This document shows, one piece after another, positions 1-4,881 of a DNA stretch of 6,483 nucleotides. The stretch comes from Thiotrichales bacterium (GTDB taxonomy: Bacteria; Pseudomonadota; Gammaproteobacteria; Francisellales; CACEW01). Every line of letters begins with the position of its first letter. Position 1 is the stretch's first letter. Both the position numbers and the translations under genes were made by a program. The stretch lies in contig JAHFRR010000011.1 in assembly GCA_023266165.1 (NCBI GenBank), positions 12,853 to 19,335 on the forward strand, read 5' to 3'. The notes beneath the pieces were generated by a model that had not been told where the DNA came from, made no database searches, and saw nothing but the letters and a program-made list of their open reading frames with translations.

Positions 1-1458
1 ATAGAGCAGCCCTTGATGGGTATCTTGCAACAGGACTTGATAGTTCTGAGCCACTTGACTGAGCGCAAACCCCGTACTGGCTTCAAACAGTCCCTGATGT
101 AATACACCCTCCTGAGGGGAAAGGCGCGCGCCTTGTGCAATCATCGCGTGCCGACCCTGTGGATCTGTTACCCCCATGTGCGTATGGGCAATGGGTGCAA
201 GCTCACTTTGTCTTGATAAAGAAAAATTCACACCGCCTCGCGTTTGAATATGTGTGTGATGCTCATTGTCTCGATGCACCAGATTGGGATTTTTAGCATG
301 CGCCATCGCACCGCTGTGCAGCCACTTCAATAATCGCCCATTTTGACTGCTGAGCAGCAGTTCAGCGTTCAGTGTCACTGCATGCGTGGCTCCACCCTCG
401 CGCGTTACAACCCCCTGAATGTCTTGCACAAAGCTTGGAAAGCCCGTTTGGGAGGCCTTTTCGCAAGCGTGAGGAAAATAAATCGCATGTTCTCCCGCAG
501 GGCCTATGGTTTGATGTTTTTGCCAGATCCCACCAAGCAAATATCCAGGCATAGCCCTTGTGATCTCAGGCGAAAAGAGGCGTACATGTTGGGATGCTTG
601 TTGAGAGGCTCCTGCAGGTAATCCCTGAAGATGGTTTTGACAAACCCAGCCCTCGATACTTCGTTCACCTACAATTTCTTGTTGGATCACATAGATCTCA
701 TGGATATTATGGCAATCATAGGCCTCAGCGGTTACAGGGCGCTTTTCAAGATCTTCGTGCTGAAGCTGCACACTTAAGCCTAACAGATAGCAATCCCCAT
801 TCCCCGCTAAATACTGGAGTGAGGTATTTTCTAAAACATAGGATTCTATGACAGAGGTGTTGGATGAGAGGGGCTGCAAAGGCTGGAATCTCAGATCTTT
901 CTTGAGTGCCTCATGAGTACTGTGAGGGTACTGCCGGATATTTTCCAGCAACATCAAGACCTCACCCTCTGGTTTTTGTAAAAAAACAAACTGTACGCCC
1001 TCTTCTCTTAAACTCAGAAAATAAAGCAAATCCGTCTCGCCATAGATCATATCCTGTGTTTCTATTTTCTTTTGCATGTCTGATGACAATTGATTTTTAT
1101 AAGGGATGGCTCCGTTTAAAAAGAGCCACGCAAGCCTTGATTCACAAGGCACGCCTGTCACTGTATGAAAACGCCTGGTGTGCGCCAATTGCGAAAGTCG
1201 CGGCTGAATGCTCAGGGTGTACACCCACCCTGTTGTCTCGGCACCCCTGAGTATGTCATAAGACATCAAGCACCCTGCAATATGCCCTCCAGATTCAGGC
1301 AGCTCAAACATCAGGTTTTGACGCAACGTTAATTTAATTTGAGAGGCCAATACTCCGCTCAACGTCAAGCAATATAAGCGGTTAACACGCCCCTCAAAAT
1401 GAAAGCGGTTGATGGTCAAAACATGCGTTTTGCCCAAAACATCTCTCACATTCAGCAT
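1..1458 (-). CDS. VgrG-like type VI secretion spike protein (3' end cut by window edge)
   Basis: The reading frame is open for 486 codons from an ATG at 1458 down to base 1, with no stop, so the C-terminus lies off the window. The protein resembles the VgrG/phage gp27-like family, whose trimers form the tip of a contractile injection tube. Residues 10-95 follow the family's opening fold, including YTLSIQPRLSQLAHTRRFH at 80-98 in place of the usual Y-R-L-x-L-x-P-R-L-W-L-L. Residues 134-160 (MIYGETDLLYFLSLREEGVQ, then FVF) match the family signature Y-x-E-T/S-D-x-x-F-L-x-R-L-x-E-E-x-G-I-x-Y-x-F. The following gp5-like OB region is poorly conserved: GPAGE occurs at 319-323, but the usual D-E-Y-G-R-V-K-V-x-F core is absent. 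Family membership rests mainly on the first 160 residues. The ATG is chosen for its AGGGTG ribosome site and because an in-frame stop lies shortly upstream. Alternatives are a phage tail hub protein or a decaying VgrG paralogue. Transcription is divergent from suhB. Confidence 0.72.
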   Translation of the reverse strand, partial: MLNVRDVLGKTHVLTINRFHFEGRVNRLYCLTLSGVLASQIKLTLRQNLMFELPESGGHIAGCLMSYDILRGAETTGWVYTLSIQPRLSQLAHTRRFHTVTGVPCESRLAWLFLNGAIPYKNQLSSDMQKKIETQDMIYGETDLLYFLSLREEGVQFVFLQKPEGEVLMLLENIRQYPHSTHEALKKDLRFQPLQPLSSNTSVIESYVLENTSLQYLAGNGDCYLLGLSVQLQHEDLEKRPVTAEAYDCHNIHEIYVIQQEIVGERSIEGWVCQNHLQGLPAGASQQASQHVRLFSPEITRAMPGYLLGGIWQKHQTIGPAGEHAIYFPHACEKASQTGFPSFVQDIQGVVTREGGATHAVTLNAELLLSSQNGRLLKWLHSGAMAHAKNPNLVHRDNEHHTHIQTRGGVNFSLSRQSELAPIAHTHMGVTDPQGRHAMIAQGARLSPQEGVLHQGLFEASTGFALSQVAQNYQVLLQDTHQGLLY

Positions 1459-1463
1459 GCTTT

Positions 1464-1469
1464 CACCCT
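1464..1469 (-). promoter_or_regulatory. Ribosome binding site of the VgrG-like gene
   Basis: AGGGTG on the minus strand, with seven bases between AGGG and the ATG at 1458-1456. It supports that start over the few upstream in-frame codons, which contain no ATG before the stop near 1506. Confidence 0.5.
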
Positions 1470-1646
1470 GAATACCCCGTTGATATTGGCTGGATTTGAA
1501 TTTTTAAAAGTCTATCATAGATTTTAAAAAATACAAGTCTGGAGATGAGAAAAAAGCATTGTCAACAAAGCGATCAAAAAATCAAAAAAATCTGTCAAGC
1601 AAGTTTCATGCCTCTGACAGCGCACCTAAAAACTCAAATAAAAAAG

Positions 1647-1675
1647 TTGTGAAGCCCCCACAAATCCAGTAGAAT
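1647..1675 (+). promoter_or_regulatory. Sigma-70 promoter of suhB
   Basis: TTGTGA (1647-1652) and TAGAAT (1670-1675) are separated by exactly 17 bases. The boxes match the consensus at four and five of six positions. Predicted initiation near 1682 leaves a leader of about 30 bases before the suhB ATG at 1712. A-rich sequence lies directly upstream. This is prediction from sequence only. Confidence 0.6.
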
Positions 1676-1697
1676 GCGCAAACCTCAACATCTTCCT

Positions 1698-1702
1698 AGG
1701 GA
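1698..1702 (+). promoter_or_regulatory. Ribosome binding site that sets the suhB start
   Basis: AGGGA abuts the ATG at 1703, leaving no spacer, but lies nine bases before the ATG at 1712. It therefore favours 1712, the same start that aligns with the N-terminus of E. coli SuhB. Confidence 0.6.
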
Positions 1703-1711
1703 ATGACTGCT

Positions 1712-2494
1712 ATGGATCCCTTCCTGAATATTGCCATTAAAGCGGCCCGTAAAGCCGGAGATTTGATTACCCGTGCGGTGGTGCAACAAACGCGTTTACA
1801 GGTCTCGGAAAAGGGCCTCAATAACCTGGTCACCCAAATCGATCAAGCTGCTGAGGCAGCGATGATCGAAACCCTCTTGCAAGCCTATCCAGATCACGGG
1901 ATCTTGGCCGAAGAGTCTGGCAAATCAGGTAACCTACAAAGCCAACAAATTTGGATCATTGATCCGCTCGATGGCACCGCTAATTTTATCCGTGGATTGC
2001 CCCAATATACCGTCTCCATTGCCTTACAAACCCAAGGGAGACTCAGCCATGCTGTTGTATACCACCCCTTGACGCAAGATCTGTATGTGGCCATTAAAGG
2101 CCAAGGTGCGCAATTGAATGATCATCGCATGCGTGTCAGCCCAGATCCTACTATGGCTGGCATGTTATTTTCAGCAGGCATCCCGCATCAAAAAGCCAAC
2201 ATACATCAGATCAATGCGGTCATTCAATTTATGCAAGATGAACATTGCAATCTCAGACGCAGCGGAACAACTGCTCTGGATCTCGCGTATGTTGGCACAG
2301 GTGCGCTGCAAGCCTTTTGGGGCATGGATGTCCAGCCATGGGATGTTGCAGCGGGCGCCCTGATTGTCCGTGAAGCAGGGGGTATGGTGATGGATCTTTG
2401 GGGAGGTGAAGACTACCTCTATGGCGGCACGATTTTTGCCAGCACCCCCAAACTCATCAAACAAATTCTGCCGCGGATTCGATTGGAAAAATAA
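1712..2494 (+). CDS. suhB: Inositol-1-monophosphatase family protein SuhB
   Basis: This is a Mg2+-dependent phosphatase of the inositol monophosphatase family, acting in the cytoplasm on myo-inositol-1-phosphate and similar sugar phosphates. In E. coli SuhB also joins the Nus factors in ribosomal RNA antitermination; that role here is inferred from homology. The 260-residue product has the family's usual length. Visible metal and substrate motifs are LAEESG at 65-70, DPLDGT at 84-89 with metal-ligand aspartates 84 and 87, GQGAQLN at 130-136, and WDVAAG at 210-215 with Asp211. RRSGTTALDLAYV at 182-194 is also typical. The N-terminus MDPFLNIAIKAARKAG matches E. coli MHPMLNIAVRAARKAG, which together with the ribosome site fixes the start at 1712 rather than 1703. 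One oddity is Asn38 where most relatives have Asp before L/F-V-T (K-G-x-N-D-F-V-T in E. coli). It has its own promoter and no clear terminator. Confidence 0.95.
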   Translation: MDPFLNIAIKAARKAGDLITRAVVQQTRLQVSEKGLNNLVTQIDQAAEAAMIETLLQAYPDHGILAEESGKSGNLQSQQIWIIDPLDGTANFIRGLPQYTVSIALQTQGRLSHAVVYHPLTQDLYVAIKGQGAQLNDHRMRVSPDPTMAGMLFSAGIPHQKANIHQINAVIQFMQDEHCNLRRSGTTALDLAYVGTGALQAFWGMDVQPWDVAAGALIVREAGGMVMDLWGGEDYLYGGTIFASTPKLIKQILPRIRLEK

Positions 2495-2531
2495 AAACGC
2501 ATGTGAGTTACAAATTTTAATCTAAAAGGGG

Positions 2532-2560
2532 TTGATAATAGATCTGATTCTTGGTACAAT
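2532..2560 (+). promoter_or_regulatory. Strong sigma-70 promoter upstream of the orphan gene pair
   Basis: TTGATA (2532-2537) and TACAAT (2555-2560) are spaced by exactly 17 bases, a near-consensus arrangement. Initiation is expected around 2566-2568, giving a leader of under 30 bases before the ATG at 2594. The -10 box lies inside the left arm of the palindrome at 2557-2575, so occupancy of that palindrome should block RNA polymerase. Confidence 0.7.
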
Positions 2561-2575
2561 TAATGACATTAATTG
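2557..2575. promoter_or_regulatory. Perfect 19-bp palindrome over -10 and +1 (candidate operator)
   Basis: The arms CAATTAATG (2557-2565) and CATTAATTG (2567-2575) are perfect reverse complements around a single central A at 2566. Allowing a two-base bulge (TA, 2555-2556), TTGG at 2551-2554 also pairs with CCAA at 2576-2579. Since transcription should begin near the centre, the RNA would contain only one arm. The symmetry therefore suits a dimeric DNA-binding repressor better than an RNA hairpin. The regulator is unknown. Confidence 0.6.
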
Positions 2576-2580
2576 CCAAC

Positions 2581-2585
2581 AGGAG
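2581..2585 (+). promoter_or_regulatory. Ribosome binding site that sets the start at 2594
   Basis: AGGAG sits eight bases before the ATG at 2594. An upstream in-frame TTG at 2573 lacks any ribosome site and falls only a few bases after the predicted transcription start, so it is not a likely start. Confidence 0.75.
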
Positions 2586-2593
2586 TTAGAGTC

Positions 2594-3931
2594 ATGCATG
2601 GAAACGCACGTAAAACTAAAACAGTCACTAAAGCTCAGCCCACGAATAAAGCCTCTCAAAGCCCAGAAAACCGCTCTCCTAATGTCGAGCGAGACTCTTT
2701 CTCCAGCCACTCAAGCAGTGACTCTACAGATGCTCATACGCAACCCAAGCAACGTAAGCGCCATCGCAAAGGCCATGGGAAATCGAAAGACTTCCAAAGC
2801 GCAACGCAATCACGCCCAGCGCACACTCAACAACCTCATAGCATTCGAGCAGCGTGGGCACCTACCTATCAGGCAGCTGATGTAGCGCAGGTAGAAAGTA
2901 AAAGCTCAACAGCATCTATCACAGCCCATTCTAGACAACCTCAACATCAAACGCCCACTGTAATTATTCCAAACACCAATGAAACATCAGGGAAAAAATT
3001 TCATTGCCCTCAGTACACGGAGCAGGTATTGGCTATTCTCCTAACAGGTGCAAACATTGCAACCAATGTTTTAGTCTCAAGCTCTGACAGAGTCTATCGC
3101 TCTGTTGTCATTTCAGGGGGAAGTGCTGCACTGATGGCCAGCAAACTCAGTGTTCTCCTTGAAAAAGGGGCTCACACAAGGCTCTCAAAAGAGGACTTCG
3201 GATTATGCTGCATGGGGTTTACGCTTGCAATGGCCCCTGCACTAATCTATCCCTTTGCGACAGACGATGCGCACAGCTACATTCCAACTGTATTAGCAGC
3301 ATTGGGTATTGCTATGCCCGCTTTTGCGGGTTTCTTAATGAAACAGTACGCACTGAGCAGTGAAGTTAGAGAGCAAGAAGACAATACCCCTGAGAACTGG
3401 AAAAGCTTCTTCTTCACTCGCCAGCAGCTTCTCCGCATGATTGGCGGTGGTTTTGATATTGCCTTTAACAATATTCTCGCATCATTATGGATGTCCAATG
3501 ATCAAATAAGTTATCGATTTTGGGCGACATTCCCCAATGCATTATTGACTGCTGGCATCAACACCAGTGATGTATGGAGGTTGCAAAATACGATCGATAG
3601 CAAAGCTCGGTATGATAGAACCAGCTGCTCTTCTATTCTTTGTCATCCAGCTGTTGTACTCCTAGGGACTGCATTGTTCACAGGAGGGGCCTACTGTTTA
3701 GCAATGGCATATTCTGCGTGGGTAGGGTCTGAACTCACTCGCTGCACAGAAGATCAAGTGACCTCATTGATGCAAATCAGCGTTGGCAGCCTTTCGTTTT
3801 TACTCAGCCAATATCTTTCCTACAAGGCAGCAATCGCGCGAACCCCTTCCACACCTACCTCACATGACACGGCACTGACGTTTGCACAGAGCCCACATTT
3901 AACTTCCATACAGCCCAACCCTACATTATGA
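2594..3931 (+). CDS. Unrecognised multi-pass membrane protein with basic disordered N-terminus
   Basis: I do not recognise this 445-residue protein. Residues 1 to about 130 are rich in Ser, Thr, Gln, Lys, Arg and His with almost no hydrophobic clusters, so probably disordered. They include a strongly basic patch, PKQRKRHRKGHGKSK, at 51-65. There is no signal peptide. Residues 140-412 hold hydrophobic stretches at roughly 144-163, 170-189, 203-222, 229-249, 282-300, 308-322, 353-377 and 391-410, suggesting six to eight membrane passes. A charged loop at about 256-275 (S-E-V-R-E-Q-E-D-N region) divides the set in two. The tail from 416 is again polar and Ser/Thr/Pro-rich. The start is set by AGGAG and by the promoter position. 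The second orphan gene follows on the same strand. The large disordered head plus membrane core would be compatible with a secreted, host-membrane-inserting effector, but a resident inner-membrane protein of unknown role is equally possible. Confidence 0.8.
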   Translation: MHGNARKTKTVTKAQPTNKASQSPENRSPNVERDSFSSHSSSDSTDAHTQPKQRKRHRKGHGKSKDFQSATQSRPAHTQQPHSIRAAWAPTYQAADVAQVESKSSTASITAHSRQPQHQTPTVIIPNTNETSGKKFHCPQYTEQVLAILLTGANIATNVLVSSSDRVYRSVVISGGSAALMASKLSVLLEKGAHTRLSKEDFGLCCMGFTLAMAPALIYPFATDDAHSYIPTVLAALGIAMPAFAGFLMKQYALSSEVREQEDNTPENWKSFFFTRQQLLRMIGGGFDIAFNNILASLWMSNDQISYRFWATFPNALLTAGINTSDVWRLQNTIDSKARYDRTSCSSILCHPAVVLLGTALFTGGAYCLAMAYSAWVGSELTRCTEDQVTSLMQISVGSLSFLLSQYLSYKAAIARTPSTPTSHDTALTFAQSPHLTSIQPNPTL

Positions 3932-3957
3932 CACTTAAAAATTATCCACTCCGAGAG

Positions 3958-3986
3958 TTGCATTACATAATTTTTTTGAGGATAAT
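3958..3986 (+). promoter_or_regulatory. Possible internal promoter for the second orphan gene
   Basis: TTGCAT (3958-3963) and GATAAT (3981-3986) are 17 bases apart. The -10 matches at five of six positions but the -35 at only three. An inverted repeat ATGACA/TGTCAT (3985-3990 and 3998-4003, seven-base loop) would cover the predicted start near 3993. If used, it allows separate expression of the downstream gene from its start at 4021. The evidence is weak. Confidence 0.3.
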
Positions 3987-4007
3987 GACACAGATCTTGT
4001 CATCTTC

Positions 4008-4011
4008 GAGG
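4008..4011 (+). promoter_or_regulatory. Ribosome binding site favouring the start at 4021
   Basis: GAGG lies nine bases before the ATG at 4021, with a further GGAG at 4014-4017. The alternative in-frame starts are weaker. The ATG at 3928 has no ribosome site but overlaps the previous stop as ATGA. The ATG at 3985 has GAGG only three bases away, and the ATG at 4012 has none. Confidence 0.5.
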
Positions 4012-4020
4012 ATGGAGAGT

Positions 4021-4881
4021 ATGTCGTTTAGCAATGTTGAGTATATCCTTCAGAGAAGCCGTTTAAACTCCATCCGGGATTGCTTACGTAATGCTTCGCG
4101 TTTTATTGCACAGCGCAATTATGCCAAGGCACACACCCAACTATCCTTGTGTATTCAGAGCATTGAGGCCAGCACGGATGCCAGTATTGACGAAGCCTAT
4201 CTTCTGACAACTTTGCTGTCTTTTGAAGATCAACACAAGCCAATCCAAAAAGATACTATCTTGAACCTCTGTGTTCGCATGCAATATACTGACCTATGTA
4301 GACAATGCCTCGAAAAAGGGGCTGATCCCTTATACCAACAGAGATCAAAATATTCTTATCCATCTGCCCTCATGGCCGCAGCCCACGCGGCAAAAACATA
4401 TCAAATAGCTTGTGGTCAAGCAGGCAAAGATTTAAAAGAAGCAGATGCAGATGTGGCTGTCTTTGTTGTTTTTGCAATGCTTGTGGGCAATGCAGCATGG
4501 TGGATGGCGCATAGAAATCATTACCAATCTGAACAAAAAGATGCGCGAGCCCAAGACTACAACGATGCCCTTGATATTTGGGATAACGAGCTTGACCTAT
4601 GCAGACAAGACCCTCCCCACAAAGCTATTTTGGAATCCGTTGCAGAAAGCCTAGAAGAAGACACTGGCTCTGAATCCTCACAGCAACGCCCACCTACTCC
4701 CTCTTGGGTGAGTCCTGCTCGTAAGAACCATGGAGATGAGACAAAAGATAACTCTGTGGGCCCTATGGCGCAGCCTTCAAAAAGCTGGTTGAAGGGCGCA
4801 GTACACGCACTCTCATCTTTTTGCGTCTATGGCCCTGGTTTTCACAGCGACGACACCAGCAGCCACTTAAAAAGCGACTAA
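4021..4881 (+). CDS. Unrecognised protein with ankyrin-like stretch and one membrane segment
   Basis: The family is not recognised. From the ATG at 4021 the product has 286 residues; starting at 3928 would add 31. Residues 15-50 look like a single TPR-type helical pair (RFIAQRNYAKAHTQLSLCI at 27-45). Residues 88-124 resemble an ankyrin junction: TDLCRQCLEKGADP at 90-103 mimics the second helix and the L-L-x-x-G-A-D-P loop, and PSALMAAAHAA at 114-124 mimics the next T-P-L-H-x-A-A helix. Residues 144-163 (VAVFVVFAMLVGNAAWWMAH) form one probable membrane segment, followed by an acidic region at 174-216 and a polar, Pro/Ser-rich tail. No signal peptide is seen. It follows the multi-pass membrane protein gene either with a 4-base ATGA overlap or an 89-base gap, so co-expression is likely. 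The ankyrin-like stretch suggests protein binding. An effector or a partner of the upstream protein are guesses. Its TAA overlaps the recJ stop. Confidence 0.75.
   Translation: MSFSNVEYILQRSRLNSIRDCLRNASRFIAQRNYAKAHTQLSLCIQSIEASTDASIDEAYLLTTLLSFEDQHKPIQKDTILNLCVRMQYTDLCRQCLEKGADPLYQQRSKYSYPSALMAAAHAAKTYQIACGQAGKDLKEADADVAVFVVFAMLVGNAAWWMAHRNHYQSEQKDARAQDYNDALDIWDNELDLCRQDPPHKAILESVAESLEEDTGSESSQQRPPTPSWVSPARKNHGDETKDNSVGPMAQPSKSWLKGAVHALSSFCVYGPGFHSDDTSSHLKSD

Larger units (their letters stand above)
1459..1711. other. Divergent, A-tract-rich intergenic region
   Basis: This non-coding stretch separates the minus-strand VgrG-like gene from suhB. It carries many A or T runs of five to seven bases (for example around 1526-1531, 1550-1555, 1576-1588 and 1640-1645), which may bend the DNA or act as UP elements. 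The hexamer TGTCAA (TTGACA on the minus strand) occurs at 1560-1565 and 1593-1598, 33 bases apart, and CTGTCA at 1592-1597 faces TGACAG at 1615-1620. A TATGAT on the minus strand (1519-1514) could be a -10 box for the VgrG-like gene, but no good -35 lies at the right distance from it. The TTGACA copies likewise lack a convincing -10. The suhB promoter is listed separately. Confidence 0.6.

Noticed and set aside
343..1250. Plus-strand ORFs of 60-114 codons opposite the VgrG-like gene
   Set aside because: The minus strand carries a single 486-codon open frame with family signatures over the whole region; these are antisense shadows.
2495..2531. A rho-independent terminator after suhB
   Set aside because: No GC-rich stem followed by a T-run is present in the short gap before the next promoter.
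2560..2573. Repeated TTAAT (9-base period) as a PmrA-type box known from Legionella effector genes
   Set aside because: Known PmrA boxes use a different spacing of about 11 bases between TTAA elements and lie upstream of the -35 region. Here the repeat is better explained as part of the symmetric palindrome.
2598..2885. A 95-codon ORF in another frame, starting at ATG 2598 and overlapping the disordered head of the 445-aa protein
   Set aside because: It uses CTA and ATA codons more often than the frame beginning at 2594, its ATG is 12 bases from the ribosome site, and the 2594 frame continues into a clear membrane domain. It is most likely a chance shadow, although the overlap with a disordered region could permit overprinting.
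3939..4031. An acidic 30-residue open run (E-D-N-D-T-D-L-V-I-F-E-D-G-E-Y-V-V then TAG) in the third frame between the two orphan genes
   Set aside because: It has no start codon, is bounded by a stop at 3936, and is short enough to arise by chance. I could not link it to either neighbour as a frameshifted tail.
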